64,000 bases of DNA from assembly GCF_029227915.1 (NCBI RefSeq), contig NC_079882.1, positions 31,426,001 to 31,490,000 on the forward strand, read 5' to 3'. Source of the stretch: Hydractinia symbiolongicarpus. Its lineage: Eukaryota > Cnidaria > Hydrozoa > Anthoathecata > Hydractiniidae. The position numbers were made by a program, and so were the translations under genes. The stretch's first letter is position 1. Each line of letters opens with the position of its first letter. The notes below the pieces were generated by a model that was not told where the DNA came from, searched no databases, and was given only the letters and a program-made list of their open reading frames with translations. Shown here piece by piece: positions 23,101 through 36,189 of the stretch.

Positions 23101-24020
23101 TCATGGGTTTTAGTGGTGAAAAAATAATTTAAAAAATCGTTCGGGAAATGAGTTTACTCCCTGGGTACCTTCTTTGTATACTTTTGACTATACGGATCGT
23201 GGCCAGGATTTAGGGGAAATCGCGGGTTTTCGTTTGCCGGCGATTAAACTTCTTTTATTCAGCGTCTCATCAAAAATGAAAATTTTTTTGAAAACTACAA
23301 GTCTCACGCGTTTTAGTGTTGAAAAACTAATTTAAAAAATTGTTCGGGAAATGAGTTTACTCCCTGGGTACTTTCTTTGTATACTTTTGACTATACGGGC
23401 CGAGTCCGGGATTTACGGGAAATCGCGGGTTTTCGTTTGCCGGCAATTAAACTTCTTCTATTCAGCCTCTCATCAAAAATGAAAACATTTTTGAAAACTA
23501 CAAGTCTTATGCCTTTTATTGCTGAAAAAATAATTTAAAATTCGTTCGGGAAATGAGTTTACTACCTAGGTACTTTCTTTGTGTACTTTTGACTATACGG
23601 GCCGAGTCCGGGATTTACGGGAAATCGCGGGTTTTCGTTTGCCGGCGATTAAACTCCTTTTATTCAGCGTCTCATCAAAAATGAAAACATTTTTGAAAAC
23701 TACAAGTCTCATACGTTTTATTGCTGAAAAAATAATTTAAAAAATCGTTCGGGAAATGAGTTTACTCTCTAGGTACTTTCTTTGTATACTTTTGACTATA
23801 CAGGCCGAGTCCGGGATTTACGGGAAATCGCGGGTTTTCGTTTGCCGGCGATTAAACTTCTTCTACTCAGCGTCTCATTAAAAATGAGAACATTTTTGAA
23901 AACTACAAGTCTCACGCGTTTTACTGGTGAAAAAATAATTTAAAAAATCGTTCGGGAAGTGAGTTTACTCCCTGGGTACTTTCCTTGTATACTTTTGACT
24001 ATACGGGCCGAGTCCGGGAT
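20161..24020 (+). repeat. Long HOR block, copy 2 (19 monomers, one fused)
   Basis: Directly adjacent to copy 3. The offset to copy 3 is 3856 bp at the left end (ATTAAAACAT at 20231/24087) but 4058 bp to the right of 20.75 kb (landmarks 21165/25223, 22185/26243, 23339/27397). The missing ~203 bp is explained by the fused C/A monomer near 20745. The order is A-B-(C/A)-B-C-A-B-C-G-H-I-F-B-C-G-A-D-E. Confidence 0.85.
20690..20893 (+). other. Hybrid monomer: C-type left half, A-type right half
   Basis: The unit starts as C (AAATCAGTTTACTTCC, then TATATAC up to about 20746). It continues as A (TTTTGACTATACGGGCC, then CTTCTATTCAGCCTC), where C would read ATTCGAC and GGGCAAAGCC. Copy 3 has separate C and A units here. 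The junction is in register, as expected of unequal crossing-over that removed one period. Confidence 0.8.
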
Positions 24021-27000
24021 TTACGGTAAATCGCGGGTTTTCGTTTGCCGGCGATTAAACTTCTTTTATTCAGCCTCTCATCAAAAATTAAAACATTTTT
24101 GAAAACTACAAGTCTCATGCGTTTTATTGCTGAAAAAATAATTTAAAAAATCGTTCGGGAAATGAGTTTACTCCCTGGGTACTTTCTTTGTATACTTTTG
24201 ACTATACGGGCCGAGTCCGGGATTTACGGGAAATCGCGGGTTTTCGTTTGCCGGCAATTAAACTTCTTCTATTCAGCCTCTCATCAAAAATGAAAACATT
24301 TTTGAAAACTACAAGTCTTATGCGTTTTATTGCTGAAAAAATAATTTAAAAAATCGTTCGGGAAATGAGTTTACTCCCTGGGTACTTTCTTTTTATACTT
24401 TTGACCATACGGGTCGTGTCCGGAATTTAGAGGAAATCGCAGGTTTTTGTTTGCCGGCGGTTAAACGTCTTTTATTCGGCGTCCCATCAAAAATGAAAAC
24501 ATTTTTGAATACTACAAGTCTCATTCGTTGTAGTGGTACAGAAATAATTTAAAAAATCGTTCGGGAAATCAGTTTACTTCCTGGGTACTTTCTTTATATA
24601 CATTCGACTATACGGGCAAAGCCCGGGATTTACGGGAAATCGCGGGTTTTTGTTTGCCAGCGATTAAACTTCTTTTATTCAGCCTCTCATCAAAAATGAA
24701 AACATTTTTGAAAACTACAAGTCTCATGCGTTTTATTGCTGAAAAAATAATTTAAAAAATCGTTCGGGAAATGAGTTTACTCCCTGGGTACTTTCTTTGT
24801 ATACTTTTGACTATACGGGCCGAGTCCGGGATTTACGGGAAATCGCGGGTTTTCGTTTGCCGGCAATTAAACTTCTTCTATTCAGCCTCTCATCAAAAAT
24901 GAAAACATTTTTGAAAACTACAAGTCTTATGCGTTTTATTGCTGAAAAAATAATTTAAAAAATCGTTCGGGAAATGAGTTTACTCCCTGGGTACTTTCTT
25001 TTTATACTTTTGACCATACGGGTCGTGTCCGGAATTTAGAGGAAATCGCAGGTTTTTGTTTGCCGGCGGTTAAACGTCTTTTATTCGGCGTCCCATCAAA
25101 AATGAAAACATTTTTGAATACTACAAGTCTCATTCGTTGTAGTGGTACAGAAATAATTTAAAAAATCGTTCGGGAAATCAGTTTACTTCCTGGGTACTTT
25201 CTTTATATACATTCGACTATACGGGCAAAGCCCGGGATTTACGGGAAATCGCGGGTTTTTGTTTGCCAGCGATTAAACTTCTTTTATTCAGCCTCTCATC
25301 AAAAATGAAAACATTTTTGAAAACTACAAGTCTCATGCGTTTTATTGCTGAAAAAATAATTTAAAAAATCGTTCGGGAAATGAGTTTACTCCCTGGGTAC
25401 TTTCTTTGTATACTTTTGACTATACGGGCCGAGTCCGGGATTTACGGGAAATCGCGGGTTTTCGTTTGCCGGCAATTAAACTTCTTCTATTCAGCCTCTC
25501 ATCAAAAATGAAAACATTTTTGAAAACTACAAGTCTTATGCGTTTTATTGCTGAAAAAATAATTTAAAAAATCGTTCGGGAAATGAGTTTACTCCCTGGG
25601 TACTTTCTTTTTATACTTTTGACCATACGGGTCGTGTCCGGAATTTAGAGGAAATTGCAGGTTTTTGTTTGCCGGCGGTTAAACGTCTTTTATTCGGCGT
25701 CCCATCAAAAATGAAAACATTTTTGAATACTACAAGTCTCATTCGTTGTAGTGGTACAGAAATAATTTAAAATATCGTTCGGGAAATCAGTTTACTTCCT
25801 GGGTACTTTCTTTATATACATTCGACTATACGGGCAAAGCCCGGGATTTACGGGAAATCGCGGGTTTTTGTTTGCCAGCGATTAAACTTCTTTTATTTAG
25901 CGTCTCATCAAAAATGAAAACATTTTCGAAAATTACAAGTCTCATGGGTTTTAGTGGTGAAAAAGTAATTTAAAAAATCGTTCGGGAGATGAGTTTACTC
26001 CCTGGGTACCTTCTTTGTATACTTTCGACTATACGGATCGTGGCCAGGATTTAGGGGATATCGCGGGTTTTCGTTTGCCGGCAATTAAACTTCTTTTATT
26101 CAGCGTCTCATCAAAAATGAAAATTTTTTTGAAAACTACAAGTCTCATGCGTTTTAGTGTTGAAAAAATAATTTAAAAATCGTTCGGGAAATGAGTTTAC
26201 TCCCCAGGTACTTTCTTTATATGCTTTTGACTATACGGGCCGAGGCAAGGGTTTACGGGAAATCGCGGGTTTTCGTTTGCCGGCGATTAAACTCCTTTTA
26301 TTCAGCGTCTCATCAAAAATGAAAACATTTTTGAAAACTACAAGTCTCACGCGTTTTAGTGGTGAAAAACTAATTTAAAAAATCGTTCGCAAAATGAGTT
26401 TACTCCCTGGGTACTTTCTTTGTATACTTTTGAATGTACGGGCCGAGTCCGGGATCTACGGGAAATCGCGGGTTTTCGTTTGCCGGCAATTAAACTTCTT
26501 TTATTCAGCGTCTCATCAAAAATGAAAACATTTTTGAAAACTACAAGTCACATGCGTTTTAGTGCTGAAAAAATAATTTAAAAAATCGTTCGGGAAATGA
26601 GATTACTCCCTGGGTACTTTCTTTGTATACTTTTGACTATACGGGCCGAGTCCGGGATTTACGGGAAATCGCGGGTTTTCGTTTGCCGGCGATTAAACTC
26701 CTTTTATTCAGCGTCTCATCAAAAATGAAAACATTTTTGAAAACTACAAGTCTCATGCGTTTTAGTGGTGAAAAACTAATTTAAAAAATCGTTCGGGAAA
26801 TGAGTTTACTCCCTGGGTACTTTCTTTTTATACTTTTGACCATACGGGTCGTGTCCGGAATTTAGGGGAAATCGCAGGTTTTTGTTTGCCGGCGGTTAAA
26901 CTTCTTTTATTCGGCGTCCCATCAAAAATGAAAACATTTTTAAATACTACAAGTCTCATTCGTTCTAGTGGTACAGAAATAATTTAAAAAATCGTTCCGG

Positions 27001-28010
27001 AAATCGGTTTACTCCCTGGGTACTTTCTTTATATAAATTCGACTATACGGGCAAAGCCCGGGATTTACCGGAAATCGCGGGTTTTTGTTTGCCAGCGATT
27101 AAACTTCTTTTATTCAGCGTCTCATCAAAAATAAAAACATTTTTAAAAATTACAAGTCTCATGGGTTTTAGTGGTGAAAAAATAATTTAAAAAATCGTTC
27201 GGGAAATGAGTTTACTCCCTGGGTACCTTCTTTGTATACTTTTGACTATACGGATCGTGGCCAGGATTTAGGGGATATCGCGGGTTTTCGTTTGCCGGCG
27301 ATTAAACTTCTTTTATTCAGCGTCTCATCAAAAATGAAAATTTTTTTGAAAACTACAAGTCTCACGCGTTTTAGTGTTGAAAAACTAATTTAAAAAATTG
27401 TTCGGGAAATGAGTTTACTCCCTGGGTACTTTTTTTGTATACTTTTGACTATACGGGCCGAGTCCGGGATTTACGGGAAATCGCGAGTTTTCGTTTGCCG
27501 GCAATTAAACTTCTTCTATGCAGCCTCTCATCAAAAATGAAAACATTTTTGAAAACTACAAGTCTTATGCGTTTTATTGCTGAAAAAATAATATAAAATT
27601 CGTTCGGGAAATGAGATTACTACCTAGGTACTTTCTTTGTGTACTTTTGACTATACGGGCCGAGTCCGGGATTTACGGGAAATCGCGGGTTTTCGTTTGC
27701 CGGCGATTAAACTCCTTTTATTCAGCGTCTCATCAAAAATGAAAACATTTTTGAAAACTACAAGTCTCATACGTTTTATTGCTGAAAAAATAATTTAAAA
27801 AATCGTTCGGGAAATGAGTTTACTCTCTAGGTACTTTCTTTGTATACTTTTGACTATACAGGCCGAGTCCGGGATTTACGGGAAATCGCGGGTTTTCGTT
27901 TGCCAGCGATTAAACTTCTTCTATTCAGCGTCTCATCAAAAATGGGAACATTTTTAAAAAATACAAGTCTCATGCGTTTTACTGGTGAAAAAATAATTTA
28001 AAAAATCGTT
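24021..28010 (+). repeat. Long HOR block, copy 3 (20 monomers, ~4.06 kb)
   Basis: Contains three A-B-C trimers in a row (GGGCAAAGCC at 24614, 25223 and 25832, each 609 bp apart). G-H-I, F-B-C-G and A-D-E follow. It is the most complete copy of the block. Its E unit near 27950 carries TTTTTAAAAAATAC, shared with copy 1 (near 18210) but not copy 2. Confidence 0.85.
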
Positions 28011-29621
28011 CGGGAAATGAGTTTACTCCCTGGGTACTTTCTTTGTATACTTTTGACTATACGGGCCGAGTCCGTGATTTACGGGAAATCGCGGGTTTTC
28101 GTTTGCCGGCAATTAAACTTCTTCTATTCAGCCTCTCATCAAAAATGAAAACATTTTTGAAAACTACAAGTCTTATGCGTTTTATTGCTGAAAAAATAAT
28201 TAAAAATTCGTTCGGAAATGAGTTTACTACCTAGGTACTTTCTTTGTGTACTTTTGACTATACGGGCCGAGTCCGGGATTTACGGGAAATCGCGGGTTTT
28301 CGTTTGCCGGCGATTAAACTCCTTTTATTCAGCGTCTCATCAAAAATGAAAACATTTTTGAAAACTACAAGTCTCATTCGTTTTAGTGGTGAAAATCTAA
28401 TTTAAAAAATCGTTCGGGAAATGAGTTTACACCCTGGGTACTTTCTTTTTATACTTTTGACCATACGGGTTGTGTCCGGAATTTAGAGGAAATCGCAGGT
28501 TTTTGTTTGCCGGCGGTTAAACGTCTTTTATTCGGCGTCCCATCAAAAATGAAAACATTTTTGAATACTACAAGTCTCATGCGTTTTATTGCTGAAAAAA
28601 TAATTTAAAAAATCGTTCGGGAAATGAGTTTACTCTCTAGGTACTTTCTTTGTATACTTTTGACTATACGGGCCGAGTCCGGGATTTACGGGAAATCACG
28701 GGTTTTCGTTTGCCGGCGATTAAACTTCTTCTATTCAGCGTCTCATCAAAAATGGGAACATTTTTGAAAACTACAAGTCTCATGTGTTTTACTGGTGAAA
28801 AAATAATTTAAAAAATCGTTCGGGAAATGAGTTTACTCCCTGGGTACTTTCTTTGTATACTTTTGACTATACGGGCCGAGTCCGGGATTTACGGGAAATC
28901 GCGGGTTTTCGTTTGCCGGCGATTAAACTCCTTTTATTCAGCGTCTCATCAAAAATGAAAACATTTTTGAAAACTACAAGTCTCATGCGTTTTATTGCTG
29001 AAAAAATAATTTAAAAAACCGTTCGGGAAATGAGTTTACTCTCTAGGTACTTTCTTTCTATACTTTTGACTATACGGGCCGAGTCCGGGATTTACGGGAA
29101 ATCGCGGGTTTTCGTTTGCCGGCGATTAAACTTCTTCTATTCAGCGTCTCATCAAAAATGGGAACATTTTTGAAAACTACAAGTCTCATGTGTTTTACTG
29201 GTGAAAAAATAATTTAAAAAATCGTTCGGGAAATGAGTTTACTCCCTGGGTACTTTCTTTGTATACTTTTGACTATACGGGCCGAGTCCGGGATTTACGG
29301 GAAATCGCGGGTTTTCGTTTGCCGGCGATTAAACTCCTTTTATTCAGCGTCTCATCAAAAATGAAAACATTTTTGAAAACTACAAGTCTCATACGTTTTA
29401 TTGCTGAAAAAATAATTTAAAAAATCGTTCGGGAAATGAGTTTACTCTCTAGGTACTTTCTTTGTATACTTTTGACTATACAGGCCGAGTCCGGGATTTA
29501 CGGGAAATCGCGGGTTTTCGTTTGCCAGCGATTAAACTTCTTCTATTCAGCGTCTCATCAAAAATGGGAACATTTTTAAAAAATACAAGTCTCATGCGTT
29601 TTACTGGTGAAAAAATAATTT
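28000..29621 (+). repeat. 8-monomer unit A-D-B-E-F-E-F-E, copy 1
   Basis: Matches 29622 onward at an offset of 1622 bp (ACACCCTGGG at 28429 and 30051). It contains an alternating E-F dimer run near 28.6-29.4 kb. Rare shared variants are GTCCGTGATT and CTCATGTGTTTTACTGG. Confidence 0.8.
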
Positions 29622-30799
29622 AAAAAATCGTTCGGGAAATGAGTTTACTCCCTGGGTACTTTCTTTGTATACTTTTGACTATACGGGCCGAGTCCGTGAT
29701 TTACGGGAAATCGCGGGTTTTCGTTTGCCGGCAATTAAACTTCTTCTATTCAGCCTCTCATCAAAAATGAAAACATTTTTGAAAACTACAAGTCTTATGC
29801 GTTTTATTGCTGAAAAAATAATTAAAAATTCGTTCGGAAATGAGTTTACTACCTAGGTACTTTCTTTGTGTACTTTTGACTATACGGGCCGAGTCCGGGA
29901 TTTACGGGAAATCGCGGGTTTTCGTTTGCCGACGATTAAACTCCTTTTATTCAGCGTCTCATCAAAAATGAAAACATTTTTGAAAACTACAAGTCTCATA
30001 CGTTTTAGTGGTGAAAATCTAATTTAAAAAATCGTTCGGGAAATGAGTTTACACCCTGGGTACTTTCTTTTTATACTTTTGACCATACGGGTTGTGTCCG
30101 GAATTTAGAGGAAATCGCAGGTTTTTGTTTGCCGGCGGTTAAACGTCTTTTATTCGGCGTCCCATCAAAAATGAAAACATTTTTGAATACTACAAGTCTC
30201 ATGTGTTTTATTGCTGAAAAAATAATTTAAAAAATCGTTCGGGAAATGAGTTTACTCTCTAGGTACTTTCTTTGTATACTTTTGACTATTCGGGCCGAGT
30301 CCGGGATTTACGGGAAATCGCGAGTTTTCGTTTGCCGGCGATTAAACTTCTTCTATTCAGCGTCTCATCAAAAATGGGAACATTTTTGAAAACTACAAGT
30401 CTCATGTGTTTTACTGGTGAAAAAATAATTTAAAAAATCGTTCGGGAAATGAGTTTACTCCCTGGGTACTTTCTTTGTATACTTTTGACTATACGGGCCG
30501 AGTCCGGGATTTACGGGAAATCGCGGGTTTTCGTTTGCCGGCGATTAAACTCCTTTCATTCAGCGTCTCATCAAAAATGAAAACATTTTTGAAAACTACA
30601 AGTCTCATGCGTTTTATTGCTGAAAAAATAATTTAAAAAATCGTTCGGGAAATGAGTTTACTCTCTAGGTACTTTCTTTGTATACTTTTGACTATACGGG
30701 CCGAGTCCGGGATTTACGGGAAATCGCGGGTTTTCGTTTGCCAGCGATTAAACTTCTTCTATTCAGCGTCTCATCAAAAATGGGAACATTTTTAAAAAC
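29622..30799 (+). repeat. 8-monomer unit, copy 2 (first ~6 monomers)
   Basis: Continues the 28000-29621 pattern as A-D-B-E-F-E and then passes directly into the A-D-E trimers to the right, so the copy is truncated by about two monomers. Confidence 0.75.
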
Positions 30800-32013
30800 T
30801 ACAAGTCTCATGTGTTTTACTGGTGAAAAAATAATTTAAAAAATCGTTCGGGAAATGAGTTTACTCCCTGGGTACTTTCTTTGTATACTTTTGACTATAC
30901 GGGCCGAGTCCGGGATTTACGGGAAATCGCGGGTTTTCGTTTGCCGGCAATTAAACTTCTTCTATTCAGCCTCTCATCAAAAATGAAAACATTTTTGAAA
31001 ACTACAAGTCTTATGCGTTTTATTGCTGAAAAAAAATTTAAAATTCGTTCGGGAAATGAGTTTACTACCTAGGTACTTTCTTTGTGTACTTTTGACTATA
31101 CGGGCCGAGTCCGGGATTTACGGGAAATCGCGGGTTTTCGTTTGCCGGCGATTAAACTCCTTTCAATCAGCGTCTCATCAAAAATGAAAACATTTTTGAA
31201 AACTACAAGTCTCATGCGTTTTATTGCTGAAAAAATAATTTAAAAAATCGTTCGGGAAATGAGTTTACTCTCTAGGTACTTTCTTTGTATACTTTTGACT
31301 ATACGGGCCGAGTCCGGGATTTACGGGAAATCGCGGGTTTTCGTTTGCCAGCGATTAAACTTCTTCTATTCAGCGTCTCATCAAAAATGGGAACATTTTT
31401 AAAAACTACAAGTCTCATGTGTTTTACTGGTGAAAAAATAATTTAAAAAATCGTTCGGGAAATGAGTTTACTCCCTGGGTACTTTCTTTGTATACTTTTG
31501 ACTATACGGGCCGAGTCCGGGATTTACGGGAAATCGCGGGTTTTCGTTTGCCGGCAATTAAACTTCTTCTATTCAGCCTCTCATCAAAAATGAAAACATT
31601 TTTGAAAACTACAAGTCTTATGCGTTTTATTGCTGAAAAAAAATTTAAAATTCGTTCGGGAAATGAGTTTACTACCTAGGTACTTTCTTTGTGTACTTTT
31701 GACTATACGGGCCGAGTCCGGGATTTACGGGAAATCGCGGGTTTTCGTTTGCCGGCGATTAAACTCCTTTTATTCAGCGTCTCATCAAAAATGAAAACAT
31801 TTTTGAAATCTACAAGTCTTATACGTTTTAGTGGTGAAAATCTAATTTAAAAAATCGTTCGGGAAATGAGTTTACTCCCTGGGTACTTTCTTTTTATACT
31901 TTTGACCATACGGGTCGTGTCCGGAATTTAGAGGAAATCGCAGGTTTTTGTTTGCCGGCGGTTAAACGTCTTTTATTCGGCGTCCCATCAAAAATGAAAA
32001 CATTTTTGAATAC
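30800..32013 (+). repeat. 6-monomer unit A-D-E-A-D-B, copy 1 (1214 bp)
   Basis: Offset to the next copy is exactly 1214 bp: TTTCAATCAG at 31161 and 32375, and TTTTGAAATC at 31801 and 33015. Inside, a 607-bp trimer (A-D then E or B) alternates. The two D units differ from each other (TTTCAATCAG versus TTTTATTCAG). Confidence 0.85.
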
Positions 32014-33227
32014 TACAAGTCTCATGTGTTTTACTGGTGAAAAAATAATTTAAAAAATCGTTCGGGAAATGAGTTTACTCCCTGGGTACTTTCTTTGTAT
32101 ACTTTTGACTATACGGGCCGAGTCCGGGATTTACGGGAAATCGCGGGTTTTCGTTTGCCGGCAATTAAACTTCTTCTATTCAGCCTCTCATCAAAAATGA
32201 AAACATTTTTGAAAACTACAAGTCTTATGCGTTTTATTGCTGAAAAAAAATTTAAAATTCGTTCGGGAAATGAGTTTACTACCTAGGTACTTTCTTTGTG
32301 TACTTTTGACTATACGGGCCGAGTCCGGGATTTACGGGAAATCGCGGGTTTTCGTTTGCCGGCGATTAAACTCCTTTCAATCAGCGTCTCATCAAAAATG
32401 AAAACATTTTTGAAAACTACAAGTCTCATGCGTTTTATTGCTGAAAAAATAATTTAAAAAATCGTTCGGGAAATGAGTTTACTCTCTAGGTACTTTCTTT
32501 GTATACTTTTGACTATACGGGCCGAGTCCGGGATTTACGGGAAATCGCGGGTTTTCGTTTGCCAGCGATTAAACTTCTTCTATTCAGCGTCTCATCAAAA
32601 ATGGGAACATTTTTAAAAACTACAAGTCTCATGTGTTTTACTGGTGAAAAAATAATTTAAAAAATCGTTCGGGAAATGAGTTTACTCCCTGGGTACTTTC
32701 TTTGTATACTTTTGACTATACGGGCCGAGTCCGGGATTTACGGGAAATCGCGGGTTTTCGTTTGCCGGCAATTAAACTTCTTCTATTCAGCCTCTCATCA
32801 AAAATGAAAACATTTTTGAAAACTACAAGTCTTATGCGTTTTATTGCTGAAAAAAAATTTAAAATTCGTTCGGGAAATGAGTTTACTACCTAGGTACTTT
32901 CTTTGTGTACTTTTGACTATACGGGCCGAGTCCGGGATTTACGGGAAATCGCGGGTTTTCGTTTGCCGGCGATTAAACTCCTTTTATTCAGCGTCTCATC
33001 AAAAATGAAAACATTTTTGAAATCTACAAGTCTTATACGTTTTAGTGGTGAAAATCTAATTTAAAAAATCGTTCGGGAAATGAGTTTACTCCCTGGGTAC
33101 TTTCTTTTTATACTTTTGACCATACGGGTCGTGTCCGGAATTTAGAGGAAATCGCAGGTTTTTGTTTGCCGGCGGTTAAACGTCTTTTATTCGGCGTCCC
33201 ATCAAAAATGAAAACATTTTTGAATAC
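32014..33227 (+). repeat. 6-monomer unit A-D-E-A-D-B, copy 2
   Basis: Second copy of 30800-32013, with no difference noticed over most of its length. The right edge is where CATTCGTTGTAG replaces CATGTGTTTTACTGG after the B unit. Confidence 0.85.
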
Positions 33228-34073
33228 TACAAGTCTCATTCGTTGTAGTGGTACAGAAATAATTTAAAAAATCGTTCGGGAAATCAGTTTACTCCCTGGG
33301 TACTTTCTTTATATACATTCGACTATACGGGCAAAGCCCGGGATTTACGGGAAATCGCGGGTTTTTGTTTGCCAGCGATTAAACTTCTTTTATTTAGCGT
33401 CTCATCAAAAATGAAAACATTTTTGAAAATTACAAGTCTCATGGGTTTTAGTGGTGAAAAAATAATTTAAAAAATCGTTCGGGAAATGAGTTTACTCCCT
33501 GGGTACCTTCTTTGTATACTTTCGACTATACGGATCGTGGCCAGGATTTAGGGGATATCGCGGGTTTTCGTTTGCCGGCGATTAAACTTCTTTTATTCAG
33601 CGTCTCATCAAAAATGAAAATTTTTTTGAAAACTACAAGTCTCATGCGTTTTAGTGTTGAAAAAATAATTTAAAAATCGTTCGGGAAATGAGTTTACTCC
33701 CCAGGTACTTTCTTTGTATGCTTTTGACTATACGGGCCGAGGCAAGGGTTTACGGGAAATCGCGGGTTTTCGTTTGCCGGCGATTAAACTCCTTTTATTC
33801 AGTGTCTCATCAAAAATGAAAACATTTTTGAAAACTACAAGTCTCACGCGTTTTAGTGGTGAAAAACTAATTTAAAAAATCGTTCGCGAAATGAGTTTAC
33901 TCCCTGGGTACTTTCTTTGTATACTTTTGAATGTACGGGCCGAGTCCGGGATCTACGGGAAATCGCGGGTTTTCGTTTGCCGGCAATTAAACTTCTTTTA
34001 TTCAGCGTCTCATCAAAAATGAAAACATTTTTGAAAACTACAAGTCACATGCGTTTTAGTGCTGAAAAAATAA
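33060..34073 (+). repeat. 5-monomer unit B-C-G-H-I, copy 1 (1014 bp)
   Basis: Landmarks: GGGCAAAGCC at 33329 and 34343, and AGGCAAGGGT at 33740 and 34754, both 1014 bp apart. It uses the same B, C, G, H, I order as the second half of the 9-monomer P unit. Confidence 0.85.
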
Positions 34074-35087
34074 TTTAAAAAATCGTTCGGGAAAGGAGTT
34101 TACCCCCTGGGTACTTTCTTTTTATACTTTTGACCATACGGGTCGTGTCCGGAATTTAGAGGAAATCGCAGGTTTTTGTTTGCCGGCGGTTAAATGTCTT
34201 TTATTCGGCGTCCCATCAAAAATGAAAACATTTTTGAATACTACAAGTCTCATTCGTTGTAGTGGTACAGAAATAATTTAAAAAATCGTTCGGGAAATCA
34301 GTTTACTCCCTGGGTACTTTCTTTATATACATTCGACTATACGGGCAAAGCCCGGGATTTACGGGAAATCGCGGGTTTTTGTTTGCCAGCGATTAAACTT
34401 CTTTTATTTAGCGTCTCATCAAAAATGAAAACATTTTTGAAAATTACAAGTCTCATGAGTTTTAGTGGTGAAAAAATAATTTAAAAAATCGTTCGGGAAA
34501 TGAGTTTACTCCCTGGGTACCTTCTTTGTATACTTTCGACTATACGGATCGTGGCCAGGATTTAGGGGATATCGCGGGTTTTCGTTTGCCGGCGATTAAA
34601 CTTCTTTTATTCAGCGTCTCATCAAAAATGAAAATTTTTTTGAAAACTACAAGTCTCATGCGTTTTAGTGTTGAAAAAATAATTTAAAAATCGTTTGGGA
34701 AATGAGTTTACTCCCCAGGTACTTTCTTTGTATGCTTTTGACTATACGGGCCGAGGCAAGGGTTTACGGGAAATCGCGGGTTTTCGTTTGCCGGCGATTA
34801 AACTCCTTTTATTCAGCGTCTCATCAAAAATGAAAACATTTTTGAAAACTACAAGTCTCACGCGTTTTAGTGGTGAAAAACTAATTTAAAAAATCGTTCA
34901 CGAAATGAGTTTACTCCCTGGGTACTTTCTTTGTATACTTTTGAATGTACGGGCCGAGTCCGGGATCTACGGGAAATCGCGGGTTTTCGTTTGCCGGCAA
35001 TTAAACTTCTTTTATTCAGCGTCTCATCAAAAATGAAAACATTTTTGAAAACTACAAGTCACATGCGTTTTAGTGCTGAAAAAATAA
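34074..35087 (+). repeat. 5-monomer unit B-C-G-H-I, copy 2
   Basis: Second copy of 33060-34073. Private changes include GGGAAAGGAGTTTACCCCC near 34090, GTTAAATGTC near 34192 and CATGAGTTTTAG near 34453. Confidence 0.85.
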
Positions 35088-36189
35088 TTTAAAAAATCGT
35101 TCGGGAAATGAGATTACTCCCTGGGTACTTTCTTTTTATACTTTTGACCATACGGGTCGTGTCCGGAATTTAGGGGAAATCGCAGGTTTTTGTTTGCCGG
35201 CGGTTAAACTTCTTTTATTCGGCGTCTCATCAAAAATGAAAACATTTTTGAAAACTACAAGTCTCATGCGTTTTAGTGCTGAAAAAATAATTTAAAAAAT
35301 CGTTCGGGAAATGAGATTACTCCCTGGGTACTTTCTTTGTATACTTTTGACTATACGGGCCGAGTCCGGGATTTACGGGAAATCGCGGGTTTTCGTTTGC
35401 CGGCGATTACACTCCTTTTATTCAGCGTCTCATCAAAAATGAAAACATTTTTGAAAACTACAAGTCTCATGCGTTTTAGTGGTGAAAAACTAATTTAAAA
35501 AATCGTTCGGAAAATGAGTTTACTCCCTGGGTACTTTCTTTTTATACTTTTGACCATACGGGTCGTGACCGGAATTTAGGGGAAATCGCAGGTTTTTGTT
35601 TGCCGGCGGTTAAACTTCTTTTATTCGGCGTCCCATCAAAAATGAAAACATTTTTGAATACTACAAGTCTCATTCGTTCTAGTGGTACAGAAATAATTTA
35701 AAAAATCGTTCCGGAAATCAGTTTACTCCCTGGGTACTTTCTTTATATACATTCGACTATACGGGCAAATCCCGGGATTTACGGGAAATCGCGGGTTTTT
35801 GTTTGCCAGCGATTAAACTTCTTTTATTCAGGGTCTCATCAAAAAAGTCTCATGCGTTTTAGTGGTGAAAAAATAATTTAAAAATCGTTCGGGAAATGAG
35901 TTTACTCCCCAGGTACTTTCTTTGTATGCTTTTGACTATACGGGCCGAGTCAAGGATTTACGGGAAATCGTGGGTTTTCGTTTGCCTGCGATTAAACTCC
36001 TTTTATTCAGCGTCTCATCAAAAATGAAAACATTTTTGAAAACTACAAGTCTCATGCGTTTTAGTGCTGAAAAAATAATTTAAAAAATCGTTCGGGAAAT
36101 GAGATTACTCCCTGGGTACTTTCTTTGTATACTTTTGACTATACGGGCCGAGTCCGGGATTTACGGGAAATCGCGGGTTTTCGTTTGCC
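35088..36189 (+). repeat. Mixed B, F, B, C, H, F units with a 23-bp internal deletion
   Basis: GGTCGTGACC at 35561 and 36349 are 788 bp apart, four monomers short by 24 bp. The loss is mainly the deletion at 35841-35846, where CTCATC runs straight into AAAAAAGTCTCATGCG. No gene is seen. Confidence 0.75.
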
